Shown here: positions 16,311 through 24,538 of the stretch, in pieces
Numbering within the stretch: position 1 is the stretch's first letter
Layout of the letters: every line of letters begins with the position of its first letter
NCBI GenBank assembly: GCA_009703055.1
Contig: WLGW01000008.1
Span: 1-41,043 of the forward strand
From: Actinomycetota bacterium
GTDB lineage: Bacteria > Actinomycetota > Acidimicrobiia > Acidimicrobiales > Ilumatobacteraceae
Direction: 5' to 3'
Length of the DNA: 41,043 nucleotides
Position numbers and translations under genes: made by a program
The notes under the pieces: generated by a model
What the model saw: only the letters and a program-made list of their open reading frames with translations
What the model was told of the DNA's origin: nothing
Databases searched by the model: none

Positions 16311-17693
16311 TTAGAACTCTTCGTTCACTTTTAATGTGAAAAAATCCTTCACAAAACCGCGCACACCCTTTTTCGGAGAGGTCGTAGTAGATGAAGCCTT
16401 CTTCGTCGGTGTGAGTGACCGATCATCCTCTTGACCAACGACCATCAAGGCGCCAATCGTGGCGTTGGTAACCGGGTCAATCGCGATTGCGCTTCCACCC
16501 ACACGGTTCGAGTTGTACGCATCAACAACCAGTGGAGTCTTCAATTGAATCGCTACACGTGCAATGTCATTCAACACCAATGTGTCTGTTGACGAATTCT
16601 TCAAGGTGTCAAGGTCGAGTCGATGAAGAATACGAGCGACTTTTCCATGAGCTTCACCAGAAGGATGTCGAACAATCAGACTGTCCCCTACCTTCAACTC
16701 GGTGTCCACTAGCCAACACACATCAGCGACGATGTTGGTGGCATCAAGTGGCTGCACAGCTGCGCTCGCAACGATCACATCAAACTTGCCTACATCGAGA
16801 TCATCTGCAAGCTCAATCGCAATGGCATCACCGGGCACTGCAATCTCTGTGGGAGAGCCTGCACGGGTGAGTCCGGTGACAACACTGGTATTGCCCTTCG
16901 GATGAACGGTGACTGCATCGCCTACTCGCAAGACTCCGCCTTCCAAACGTCCGGCATAACCGCGGTAATCACTGCCACCGTGCTCTCGAAGAGTCCATTG
17001 CACCGCAAGGCGCGCGCCCACGGTTGGCACGGGAGCAACATCAAGCGTTTCCAACAAATCAAGAACTGAAGGTCCTTGGTACCAAGACGCTTCGACACTC
17101 TTCTCGACGACGTTCTGGCCATCTGTTGCGCAAATAGGAATTGCATGCAGAGGAACAGATGATTCCAGTGTGGTCAAGATCTCCGCAACGTCTGTCACCA
17201 CTTCATCGAATGCAGATTCACTCCACTCGACAAGATCCATTTTGTTCACCGCAAGAATGAGGTGGGACACTCCCAACAATGCAGCGATTGAGACATGTCG
17301 ACGGGTCTGTTCCACCACGCCATGACGAGCATCCACCAACACAATGGCAATGTCACTGACCGATGCACCAGTCACCATGTTGCGCGTAAATTGCGCATGA
17401 CCAGGAGTATCTGCCAACACGAAACTGCGCTTTGGCGTTGCGAAGTAACGATAAGCAACATCAATCGTGATGCCTTGTTCGCGTTCGGCACGCAAACCAT
17501 CGGTAAGAAGCGCGAGGTTGAATGATCCATCGCCATAGCGACGACTGGCCTTGCTGACGGCACTCAACTGGTCTTCAAAGATCCCCTTTGAGTCATGCAA
17601 GAGCCGACCAATAAGCGTGCTCTTGCCGTCATCAACAGAGCCAATGGTGGCAATACGCACCTGTGTGTTCTGTTCTGTTGCTGTAGCAGACAT
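16311..17693 (-). CDS. cysN: Sulfate adenylyltransferase large subunit (GTPase) CysN
   Basis: 460 residues. EF-Tu-like GTPase: P-loop GSVDDGKS (18-25), GITIDVAYRYF (switch I), ADTPGH (switch II) and NKMD, followed by two beta-barrel domains. CysN drives CysD's formation of adenosine 5'-phosphosulfate (APS) from sulfate and ATP with GTP hydrolysis. Instead of the fused APS kinase domain found in mycobacterial CysNC, the protein ends in a short basic Thr/Ser/Lys stretch and the tail GFVKDFFTLKVNEEF. The ATG overlaps the cysD stop by one base (TGATG). Last gene of the cysH-cysD-cysN unit. Confidence 0.96.
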   Translation of the reverse strand: MSATATEQNTQVRIATIGSVDDGKSTLIGRLLHDSKGIFEDQLSAVSKASRRYGDGSFNLALLTDGLRAEREQGITIDVAYRYFATPKRSFVLADTPGHAQFTRNMVTGASVSDIAIVLVDARHGVVEQTRRHVSIAALLGVSHLILAVNKMDLVEWSESAFDEVVTDVAEILTTLESSVPLHAIPICATDGQNVVEKSVEASWYQGPSVLDLLETLDVAPVPTVGARLAVQWTLREHGGSDYRGYAGRLEGGVLRVGDAVTVHPKGNTSVVTGLTRAGSPTEIAVPGDAIAIELADDLDVGKFDVIVASAAVQPLDATNIVADVCWLVDTELKVGDSLIVRHPSGEAHGKVARILHRLDLDTLKNSSTDTLVLNDIARVAIQLKTPLVVDAYNSNRVGGSAIAIDPVTNATIGALMVVGQEDDRSLTPTKKASSTTTSPKKGVRGFVKDFFTLKVNEEF

Positions 17694-18628
17694 CAGAAAT
17701 ACCCTTCGCGCTTGCGGTCTTCCATTGCAGATTCAGAGAAATTGTCATCTGCGCGCGTTGCACCACGCTCAGTGATGCGAGCAGTCTTGACCTCAGCAAG
17801 TACGTCGTCATACGAACTCGCCTCAGAGCGAATTGCTCCGGTGCAGCTCATGTCGCCGACGGTGCGATAGCGCACGACTTCCTTACGAGGAGTTTCGTCA
17901 TCTTCGGCAACAACCGGACCACCGACCGACAGCAACATGCCATCACGCTCAATGACGACACGCTCATGTGAGAAGTAAATCGAAGGCAAAGGAATGTCCT
18001 CGCGTGCGATGTATTCCCAAATATCAAGTTCCGTCCAGTTTGAAATCGGGAAGGCACGCAGGTGTTCACCCTTCACGATGCGAGGGTTCAGAATGTTCCA
18101 TGGTTCAGGGCGCTGTGCTCGTGGCTCCCAGCCGCCCTTCTTGTCGCGGAAACTCAAGATGCGTTCTTTGGCACGGGCTTTGTCCTCATCACGGCGCCCG
18201 CCACCAAATGCGGCATCGAACTTGTTTGAACGAATGGCGCTCAACAGTGTGACAGCTTGTTGACGGTTACGACTTCCTGTCGGACCTGGATCGGGGATGT
18301 CTCCCCTGTCGATGCTCTCTTGCACCGATGCGACAACAAGTTCAATGTTGTACTTACGAACGAACTCATCGCGATACTCAATAACTTCGGGGAAGTTATG
18401 GCCCGTGTCAACGTGCATCACAGGGAAAGGCAAACGTGCAGGAGAAAACGCTTTGATCGCCAGCCACAGAAGTACAGCAGAATCCTTGCCTCCGGAGAAG
18501 AGAAGTACTGGCGATTCGCAACCAGAGACAACCTCACGGATGATGGTGATTGCTTCTGCTTCCAGACGATCAAGATGTGATCGGCTTTGCAGAATTGCGA
18601 ATTCTTCTTGAGTTGTATCAATGCTCAT
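17693..18628 (-). CDS. cysD: Sulfate adenylyltransferase small subunit CysD
   Basis: 311 residues. PP-loop ATP-pyrophosphatase motif LLFSGGKDSAVLLWLA (about 42-57), VMHVDTGHNFPE, GGGRRDEDKARAKER and ISNWTELDIWEYI are classic CysD signatures. It catalyses the adenylyl transfer from ATP to sulfate in complex with CysN. The ATG at 18628 has GAAAGGA 7-8 bases upstream. It follows cysH by 23 bases and overlaps cysN by one base, so the three are cotranscribed. Confidence 0.97.
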   Translation of the reverse strand: MSIDTTQEEFAILQSRSHLDRLEAEAITIIREVVSGCESPVLLFSGGKDSAVLLWLAIKAFSPARLPFPVMHVDTGHNFPEVIEYRDEFVRKYNIELVVASVQESIDRGDIPDPGPTGSRNRQQAVTLLSAIRSNKFDAAFGGGRRDEDKARAKERILSFRDKKGGWEPRAQRPEPWNILNPRIVKGEHLRAFPISNWTELDIWEYIAREDIPLPSIYFSHERVVIERDGMLLSVGGPVVAEDDETPRKEVVRYRTVGDMSCTGAIRSEASSYDDVLAEVKTARITERGATRADDNFSESAMEDRKREGYF

Positions 18629-18651
18629 GACGATCCTTTCAATAATTCAGT

Positions 18652-19344
18652 TCAGACGTGCAGTCCGCACTCGGTCTTTGCTTCGCCAGCCCAACGACCG
18701 GCTCTCTTGTCTTCGCCAGGCGCAACTGGCTTTGTGCAAGGCCAGCATCCAATGGACGGGTACCCACGATCCTTGAGCGGATTACGTGGGAGTTCGTGCA
18801 AGTACTCGTATGACTCCATCTCCTCGTCGCTGTACAGTGCGAGTGGATTCACCTTCAGCACACTGCGTGCCGCATCGAATGACAACACAGGTGTCTCTGA
18901 ACGAGTCGGTCCATCAACGCGCCGCACTCCTGTCACCCAACCGGCATTCTCTGTGAGCAATGCATTCAGAGGCTCTACCTTGCGCACATTGCAACATGCT
19001 GCGGTATCGCGTTGCCACAGATTGTCGGGCGTGACGTTCAGCGGATTCACGATGCGCAAATTGATGTTGTTGTTGTTCTTTAGTTCGTTTGCCAACCAAT
19101 GTGTTTCTGCAAACACGTATTGGGTGTCGATCATGACGATCTCAATACCCGGTACCGCAGTTGCAGCGACGTGAGCGAGGACAGCATCTTCAAAGCTGCA
19201 TGTCACGGTGATGGCACCACCCACACGGTCCGCTGCCCATCGCACGATGTCTGCAGGCTGCGCTTTCTCTAACTCAATGGCGGCGGCAGAAATCTCATCG
19301 AGATGTAGATGGAGAGTGTCTTTGGTCCAAGTACCGACGGGCAT
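18652..19344 (-). CDS. cysH: Adenylyl-sulfate (APS) reductase CysH, iron-sulfur type
   Basis: 230 residues. PP-loop-like TCSFEDAVLAHV (about 49-60), then TAACCNVRKVEPL and SIGCWPCTKPV, the two Cys pairs that hold the [4Fe-4S] cluster, and the C-terminal catalytic Cys in TECGLHV. The cluster pairs distinguish APS reductases (bacterial CysH of Actinobacteria, plants) from the cluster-free PAPS reductases of enteric bacteria. The enzyme reduces APS to sulfite with thioredoxin. First gene of cysHDN; its ATG (19344) is preceded 6 bases upstream by TATCTT, suggesting a leaderless start. Confidence 0.95.
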   Translation of the reverse strand: MPVGTWTKDTLHLHLDEISAAAIELEKAQPADIVRWAADRVGGAITVTCSFEDAVLAHVAATAVPGIEIVMIDTQYVFAETHWLANELKNNNNINLRIVNPLNVTPDNLWQRDTAACCNVRKVEPLNALLTENAGWVTGVRRVDGPTRSETPVLSFDAARSVLKVNPLALYSDEEMESYEYLHELPRNPLKDRGYPSIGCWPCTKPVAPGEDKRAGRWAGEAKTECGLHV

Positions 19345-19350
19345 TTCGCC

Positions 19351-19356
19351 AAGATA
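19351..19356 (-). promoter_or_regulatory. Candidate -10 box of the cysHDN operon
   Basis: TATCTT on the minus strand, six bases before the cysH ATG. No Shine-Dalgarno sequence lies between, so transcription probably starts at the A of the ATG or within a base or two. Confidence 0.5.
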
Positions 19357-19390
19357 CCCTTAATCCCGACAAAAGAGGTCATAATTATCA

Positions 19391-19403
19391 GGATTTAAAA
19401 TCC
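19391..19403. promoter_or_regulatory. Palindrome upstream of cysH, possible operator
   Basis: GGATTT-A-AAATCC is a perfect 6-bp inverted repeat with a one-base centre, about 35 bases upstream of the cysH -10 box. Its place next to a sulfur-assimilation promoter makes it a candidate regulator site; no regulator gene is in the window. Confidence 0.4.
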
Positions 19404-19437
19404 CTCACCCACGAGGGTTAGAGGGGTTGCCCCCCTC
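19402..19437 (-). terminator. Two tandem hairpins after the cryptochrome gene
   Basis: Read on the minus strand, GAGGGG/CCCCTC (5-base loop, 19421-19437) is followed by CCCTC/GAGGG (6-base loop, 19402-19417) and then ATTTT. They start 11 bases after the cryptochrome stop and probably terminate it before the cysH promoter. Confidence 0.55.
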
Positions 19438-19447
19438 AATTGGCCCC

Positions 19448-20944
19448 TCAGAGCGTGCCTTCATGCAACTTTCGCTTGATTCCCACAGCAGTGACCTGCA
19501 GTTCGTCCTTGTCGACCAATTGCTGGGCACCCCGTACTTGGCGGGCAACTCGAGGATTTTTCACGAATCGCTCCTGGTGCCGCAGGAAGAAGTCCCAGTA
19601 CAGAACGGTGAACGGACACGCATCCTCTCCTACTCGCTTCTTGCGGTCGTACGCACAGCCCTTGCAGTGATCACTCATTCGGTCGATGTATGCACCACCG
19701 CTCGCATAGGGCTTCGTTGCCAACATCCCACCATCTGCATATTGAGACATACCGATGACATTGGGAACCATCACCCATTCCGCGGCATCAATGAAGCTGT
19801 TCCACATCCACCGCGTGAGTTGTTGTGGATTAATGCCGGCGATGAGTGCAAAGTTGCCCAACACCATGAGTCGTTCAATGTGATGCGCGTACGAACGCTC
19901 TTCTACGTGACCAATGACAGACTTCATGCAGCTCATCTGTGTTGCTGTGGAATCCGTAAACATCGGTGGAATATCCACCTGCGCATCAAGTGAATTCATC
20001 TCTGCGTAGTCAGGCATCCAACGCCAATAGCAATTCCAGATGTACTCGCGCCATCCGATGATCTGTCGAATGAACCCTTCTGCACTGTTGATGGGCACTG
20101 CCCCACTGCGATACGCAGACTCTGCGGCCGCAACGACCTCACCTGGCAATAACAATCCGTTATTCAGATACGGAGACAACAAAGAGTGCGCAAGGTGCCA
20201 ATTCGATTTCAGCATCGCATCTTCGTGCTCACCAAACATCGGCAGCACTTCGGAGACGAAGAACTGCAGTCGCTTTAATGCTTCATTGCGGGTCGTTGCC
20301 CACACACCAGTCGGTGCTTCACCCCACGTATTGCCCGCAATGTCAGCAATTACTTGCTGATCTAACTCGTCGAGTTCGTACGTCATCGGTGTTGACCAAC
20401 GATCATGACCCGTCTTTGGTGGTGGTAAACGATTCTCTTCGTCGAAGTTCCACTTGCCTTCCACGGGCTCGTCACCGTCCATGAGCACGTTCAAACGACG
20501 GCGTTGCCAACGATAGAAATCCTCCATCTTGAAGGACTTCCGTGTTCCCATGAATTCGACATATTCATCGGGATGGCACAGAAACTGATCCGAACGAACA
20601 ACGTCAACGTCTAGTGATGCAACAAGAGTGCGGGCAGTCACGCTGTTTGGCTCGGTTACAACAACTCGTGATGGCGCCATCTCGGCGACATGTGCGGCCA
20701 CACCTAACCGCATGGTATCGGCGACGCGATAATCGACGTCGAAGCCTTCATCTCGAAGCTCTTGTACAAATCGCCGCATGGAAGCAGCAAGGAAATGTGC
20801 ACGTTGAACATGCCAGCGTTGCGAGGAAATCTTTCCCCGCGACTCAACAATTAATATCTGGTGAGTCTCCGGATGCGCTTCTTTCAATGCACCAATCTGA
20901 CGATTGAGTTGATCACCCATCACCCAGACGGTCTGCTTGTTCAC
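19448..20944 (-). CDS. FeS-BCP family cryptochrome / (6-4) photolyase
   Basis: 498 residues. The N-terminal Rossmann-like half begins VWVMGDQLN and the C-terminal FAD-binding helical half contains FIRQIIGWREYIW, HHIERLMVLGNFAL, WMWNSFIDAAEWVM and KPYASGGAYI. Four cysteines at 339, 427, 430 and 443 (SCMK, HCKGC, ACPF) match, with a constant offset of 11, the four [4Fe-4S] ligands known in Agrobacterium PhrB. The family repairs UV (6-4) photoproducts or senses blue light, using FAD, a lumazine antenna and the cluster. Start is GTG 20944, without a clear Shine-Dalgarno. It is monocistronic and divergent from the small gene at 21052. Repair versus sensing cannot be decided here. Confidence 0.93.
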   Translation of the reverse strand: MNKQTVWVMGDQLNRQIGALKEAHPETHQILIVESRGKISSQRWHVQRAHFLAASMRRFVQELRDEGFDVDYRVADTMRLGVAAHVAEMAPSRVVVTEPNSVTARTLVASLDVDVVRSDQFLCHPDEYVEFMGTRKSFKMEDFYRWQRRRLNVLMDGDEPVEGKWNFDEENRLPPPKTGHDRWSTPMTYELDELDQQVIADIAGNTWGEAPTGVWATTRNEALKRLQFFVSEVLPMFGEHEDAMLKSNWHLAHSLLSPYLNNGLLLPGEVVAAAESAYRSGAVPINSAEGFIRQIIGWREYIWNCYWRWMPDYAEMNSLDAQVDIPPMFTDSTATQMSCMKSVIGHVEERSYAHHIERLMVLGNFALIAGINPQQLTRWMWNSFIDAAEWVMVPNVIGMSQYADGGMLATKPYASGGAYIDRMSDHCKGCAYDRKKRVGEDACPFTVLYWDFFLRHQERFVKNPRVARQVRGAQQLVDKDELQVTAVGIKRKLHEGTL

Positions 20945-21051
20945 ACGTCAAGAATGCCATATCGCCATTCACACGCATAGTTCTGAAAACAAAGTCATCG
21001 GCAAATTAGGAAATTCTCGACTCTCATTCTTCAACACACCTCGTCAGTACC

Positions 21052-21354
21052 GTGTTGAAAGTGATTCCAAGTGACAAGGACCGATATTGGACAGCCTGCC
21101 ACCAAGGCGAAATTCGTCGACTCTTTCGAATGAAACTTCCGATGGCGAATTTCTACCGTTTGACAATTGACGGATGGGAATACGTCCCCGAGCGTTACCC
21201 ACATGTCGCATGGGATTCTTCTTTCGACGAAATTGACGAGGAGCACGCGTTCGAAATCATCGAAGCACTGGAAGAGAAAAAGTTCGCACCTTGTCGAATT
21301 CCTGATTGCTGGCGCTGCAGAGAGTTCCAGATAAATGGAAATCCCGCGGGCTAG
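21052..21354 (+). CDS. Small hypothetical protein with C-terminal cysteine cluster
   Basis: 100 residues from GTG 21052 (TTG 21055 is possible; the first in-frame ATG comes only at about residue 27). The product is rich in charged and aromatic residues, with FDEIDEEHAFEIIEALEEKK helix near 62-81 and a C-terminal CRIPDCWRC cluster that could bind metal. Codon use is like that of its neighbours, with few rare codons, which supports coding. No Shine-Dalgarno is visible. A terminator hairpin spans its stop codon. I recognise no family. The opposite-strand open frame over the same region looks non-coding in composition. Confidence 0.5.
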   Translation: MLKVIPSDKDRYWTACHQGEIRRLFRMKLPMANFYRLTIDGWEYVPERYPHVAWDSSFDEIDEEHAFEIIEALEEKKFAPCRIPDCWRCREFQINGNPAG

Positions 21355-21371
21355 AAGCACCCACGGGATTT
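21339..21371. terminator. Bidirectional terminator overlapping the end of the small gene
   Basis: AAATCCCG/CGGGATTT (8 bp), then one mismatch, then GGG/CCC, around a 9-base loop. It contains the TAG of the gene at 21052 and lies 30 bases past the stop of the minus-strand MaoC gene, so it can serve both. Confidence 0.75.
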
Positions 21372-21401
21372 CACAATTCTTAGTCTATGGACTGAAAAGG
21401 C

Positions 21402-22259
21402 TTATGAGTAACGAACAAGTCCTTGGTCGATGACCTTGCGGTCACCCACGTAGGTTTCGAACACTGCTTCGCCCGGTGCGGTCTTCCAAATCTTCACCGT
21501 CAGTGCTTCACCTGGGAACACTGGAGATGCGAATCGACCTTCGATGTGCTTGAAGCGATCAGCATCGCCGTCACACAAAGAGTTCAATAAGCCGCGACCA
21601 GTGAAGCCGTATGTGCAGAGTCCGTGCAAGATGGGCCGTGGGAACACGCCTGCTGCAACAGCGGGGTGGTTCGGGTCTGAGTGCAACGGGTTGCGGTCGC
21701 CGTTCAAGCGATACAGCAATGCCTGGTCAGGAGAAGTCTGGAATGTCTCTTCATGATCAGGAGCCTTTGCTGGTGGCTCGTTCACTGCACCGCTTGGGCC
21801 GCGCTCGCCACCGAATCCGCCTGCCTCACGAATGAAGACAGATGAGCGGGTTGAGTACAACGGCTTGCCAGCTGCGTCAGTGGCTTCTGCCTCGGTCACG
21901 ATGACAGCGGCTTTCACCTTGTCGTACATCGCCACAAGCTTGCTCTGCACAGTCGCGGAACCTTCGACAGGAAGCGGCTGATGCAACGTGATTGCCTGAG
22001 ATGCGTGCACCAAGTTTGCAAAGTTGAACTCGCCAACATTGCGCATCGGGTTCGATTCAGCAGTGCCTTGTCCGTAGCCAAGAACTACGGGCATTGTTGG
22101 CAAGGCCTTTTGCGTGACACCGGTGGAGTTCTCAGTGACGTATTGCAACTGATCAGAACTCACATTGAGAGTCACTGCGTAGAGCAATGAATCTTTTGAT
22201 GTCCAAGAAATTTCATATGGCTCGCCAACGGAACCAACGGCTGCGGGATTCAACGCCAT
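21402..22259 (-). CDS. MaoC-like (2E)-enoyl-CoA hydratase 2 (double hot-dog)
   Basis: 285 residues, the length of a double hot-dog hydratase. The hydratase-2 motif is clear: YRLNGDRNPLHSDPNHPAVAAG (about 182-203), with the catalytic Asp and His, followed by FPRPILHGLCTYG. The N-terminal hot-dog (about 10-140) lacks the motif, as in the hydratase domain of MFE-2. It would hydrate trans-2-enoyl-CoA to (3R)-hydroxyacyl-CoA. It lies 8 bases after an SDR of the MFE-2 dehydrogenase type, so the pair carries out consecutive beta-oxidation steps. Mycobacterial relatives act in sterol side-chain degradation, which is only a hint for the substrate. Confidence 0.92.
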   Translation of the reverse strand: MALNPAAVGSVGEPYEISWTSKDSLLYAVTLNVSSDQLQYVTENSTGVTQKALPTMPVVLGYGQGTAESNPMRNVGEFNFANLVHASQAITLHQPLPVEGSATVQSKLVAMYDKVKAAVIVTEAEATDAAGKPLYSTRSSVFIREAGGFGGERGPSGAVNEPPAKAPDHEETFQTSPDQALLYRLNGDRNPLHSDPNHPAVAAGVFPRPILHGLCTYGFTGRGLLNSLCDGDADRFKHIEGRFASPVFPGEALTVKIWKTAPGEAVFETYVGDRKVIDQGLVRYS

Positions 22260-22267
22260 GACGTGAC

Positions 22268-23197
22268 CTACTTCTTCCCGATGGTGTTCTGTGGGTATGA
22301 ACCGTCTTTGCCGTCCATGCCAGCGTTCGGACGTGCTGTCTTCAACATCTCTGTGACAGCAGCACCAATCTTTGTTGGGTCATCGATCGGCTTGACGCTT
22401 GGTCCGCGGTGCCAGCCTTCTGCGATTGCGAGTGTCTGACCACTTGCTTCGAAGATACGGCCAGTGACGTCGCCTGCTTCGCTACCAGCAAGCCAGGTAA
22501 CAATCGGTGCGATCCAACGAGGTGAACGCATTTCGCGCTCTTCGTCGGTCTCTGGTGCATTGCCAAGACCTTCGGTCATACGTGTGAGCGCAACAGGTGC
22601 CACTGCGTTGACGGTGACACCGAAACGTGCGAGCTCAAGAGCTGCAATCACGGTGAACGATGCGATGCCAGCTTTTGCTGCGCCGTAGTTCGTCTGACCA
22701 ATGTTGCCGTAGATACCCGACACCGATGTGGTGTTGATGATGCGGCCATAAACCTCTTTGCCCGCTTTTGCTTGCTCGCGCCAGTAGGCAGCGGCCCAAC
22801 GTGCAGGACCAAATGTTCCCTTGAGGTGCACCTTGATAACTGCATCCCACTCTTCTTCGGTCATGTTGGTGAGCATGCGGTCGCGCAAGATACCTGCGTT
22901 GTTAACCACGATGTTGATGTCACCGAATGTCTCGACCGCTGTGTTGATCAGGCGCTGTGCACCTTCCCATGAAGAGATGTCATCGCCGTTTGCAACGGCT
23001 TCGCCACCCATGCCGTTGATTTCATCAACAACTGACTGCGCTGGGCTGACGTCTCCGCCACTGCCGTCAACGCCTGCACCGAGGTCATTAACAACAACTT
23101 TTGCGCCCTGGCTTGCCAGGCTCAATGCATGCTCGCGTCCAATTCCGCGACCTGCTCCGGTTACGACGGCTACACGGCCTTCACACAACTTCGCCAT
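22268..23197 (-). CDS. (3R)-3-hydroxyacyl-CoA dehydrogenase, MFE-2-type SDR
   Basis: 309 residues from ATG 23197, chosen because AAGGAG lies 7 bases upstream; the frame continues to 23224. NAD(H) Rossmann motif TGAGRGIGREHAL (about 14-26), VVVNDLG, NNAGIL, catalytic Ser (NTTSVSG) and YGAAK; the insert GAGVDGSGGD after strand 2 is characteristic of peroxisomal MFE-2-type dehydrogenases and mycobacterial Hsd4A-like proteins. Oxidises (3R)-hydroxyacyl-CoA to 3-ketoacyl-CoA. First gene of a two-gene unit with the MaoC hydratase. A second copy of the family is at 36463. Confidence 0.93.
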   Translation of the reverse strand: MAKLCEGRVAVVTGAGRGIGREHALSLASQGAKVVVNDLGAGVDGSGGDVSPAQSVVDEINGMGGEAVANGDDISSWEGAQRLINTAVETFGDINIVVNNAGILRDRMLTNMTEEEWDAVIKVHLKGTFGPARWAAAYWREQAKAGKEVYGRIINTTSVSGIYGNIGQTNYGAAKAGIASFTVIAALELARFGVTVNAVAPVALTRMTEGLGNAPETDEEREMRSPRWIAPIVTWLAGSEAGDVTGRIFEASGQTLAIAEGWHRGPSVKPIDDPTKIGAAVTEMLKTARPNAGMDGKDGSYPQNTIGKK

Positions 23198-23299
23198 GAT
23201 GGCTCCTTCAATAGGTAACGGCACCCCTTAGTGCCTGACCCGATACTACGAACTGGTGTCACAGCCCACATAGCCCGACCGCCCCATAGCCTCCATTCC

Positions 23300-24517
23300 G
23301 TGCTCACATCCGCGCCACATAGGGTCCTCATCGTTGGGGCAGGCCCATCGGGAACCGCTTGTGCCGCCACTTTGCATCGTCTCGGCCACGAGGTCACCGT
23401 GGTCGACAAAGCCACTTTCCCGCGCGACAAATGCTGTGGTGATGGACTGACAACGAATGCGCTGAGAATTCTGGACGAGTTGAATTTCGACCGCAGTCGA
23501 GTGCCTGACTGGCTTGAGTGTTCCACCATTCAGATGCGTGCACCTCGAGGTCAGGTCATCGATACCCACCTACCCAATGACAGTGGAATCTTTGGCGCCA
23601 TCGCACCGCGTCAACAACTTGACCATGCACTGGTCCAACATTGTCGCGATCTTGGCATCACCATTCATGAAGGTGCTGCCTTCCTAGGTATTCCTCAGAA
23701 CAATGCTTCAGGTGTATCTGTCGAGATTGATGGACACGGCACTTTCAACGTCGACTTCGTTGTTGCAGCAGATGGCATGTGGTCCCCCATCCGTAAAGCA
23801 CTCGGACTTTCAACACCGGGGTATCTCGGCGAGATGCATTCCTTTCGTCAATACATTGGCAATGTCACAGGCAGTGCAACGCAGACATTGCACATCTGGT
23901 TCGACAAAGACCTTCTCCCTGGTTACGCGTGGAGTTTTCCGCTTCCGAACAATCGCGCCAACTTCGGATTCTGCATTCTGCGAACAAAGGATCACAGCGT
24001 GCAGTTCATGAATGACACGTGGCGAGATCTTCTCACTCGTCCACATATTGTCGAAGCCCTCGGCACTGACTTCGTACCCGAAGATCGCCATACCGCATGG
24101 CCCATTCCTGCTCGCATTGACTCAGCAGTTCGATCATCCGGTCGCGTGCTCTTTGTCGGTGATGCGGTGTGCGCAACAGACGTGCTCACAGGCGAAGGGA
24201 TCGGACAAGCTCTTGAAACCGGCATCGTCGCAGCACATGCCATCGACGAAGGCGCTACTCCGGCGGATGTTCGGGCGAGATACTCACACACTGTCGACAA
24301 AACTCTCTTGGCTGACCATCGCATGTCACGAACTCTCAGCACGATGATGTCGTCATCGTTGGTCGCCCGTGCTGTTCTCGCTTTGGTCAATACCAACAAC
24401 TGGACACGCACGAATTTCGCTCGTTGGATGTTCGAAGATGAGCCCCGAGCGGTCATTTTCACGCCACGGCGCTGGCATCGCAAGTTCCTCAAGCGTCCAG
24501 GTGCTTACCAGCAGTAA
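23300..24517 (+). CDS. Geranylgeranyl-reductase-family FAD-dependent oxidoreductase
   Basis: 405 residues from GTG 23300. Dinucleotide fold VLIVGAGPSGTACAATL (about 9-25), PRDKCCGDGLT (the Cys-containing GGR family motif), VVAADGMWSPIRKAL and VGDAVCATDVLTGEGIGQALETG (second FAD motif). The family reduces isoprenoid double bonds (menaquinone or lipid tails) or hydroxylates substrates. An earlier in-frame GTG at 23231 would leave only 33 bases to the divergent SDR and adds an N-terminus unlike the family, so I prefer 23300, though neither has a clear ribosome site. Single gene, 21 bases before the nitronate-monooxygenase-like gene. Confidence 0.88.
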   Translation: MLTSAPHRVLIVGAGPSGTACAATLHRLGHEVTVVDKATFPRDKCCGDGLTTNALRILDELNFDRSRVPDWLECSTIQMRAPRGQVIDTHLPNDSGIFGAIAPRQQLDHALVQHCRDLGITIHEGAAFLGIPQNNASGVSVEIDGHGTFNVDFVVAADGMWSPIRKALGLSTPGYLGEMHSFRQYIGNVTGSATQTLHIWFDKDLLPGYAWSFPLPNNRANFGFCILRTKDHSVQFMNDTWRDLLTRPHIVEALGTDFVPEDRHTAWPIPARIDSAVRSSGRVLFVGDAVCATDVLTGEGIGQALETGIVAAHAIDEGATPADVRARYSHTVDKTLLADHRMSRTLSTMMSSSLVARAVLALVNTNNWTRTNFARWMFEDEPRAVIFTPRRWHRKFLKRPGAYQQ

Positions 24518-24526
24518 CTGCAGTTG

Positions 24527-24532
24527 TACGGT
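24527..24532 (+). promoter_or_regulatory. Candidate -10 box for leaderless nitronate-monooxygenase-like gene
   Basis: TACGGT followed by six bases and the ATG at 24539. The GGAGG inside those six bases is too close to the ATG (1 base) to act as a Shine-Dalgarno, so a leaderless start explains the arrangement better. Confidence 0.5.
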
Positions 24533-24538
24533 GGAGGC

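Noticed and set aside
21031-21360. Minus-strand open frame opposite the small gene at 21052
   Set aside because: Composition is unlike a real protein, with no start signal; the plus-strand frame has normal codon use.
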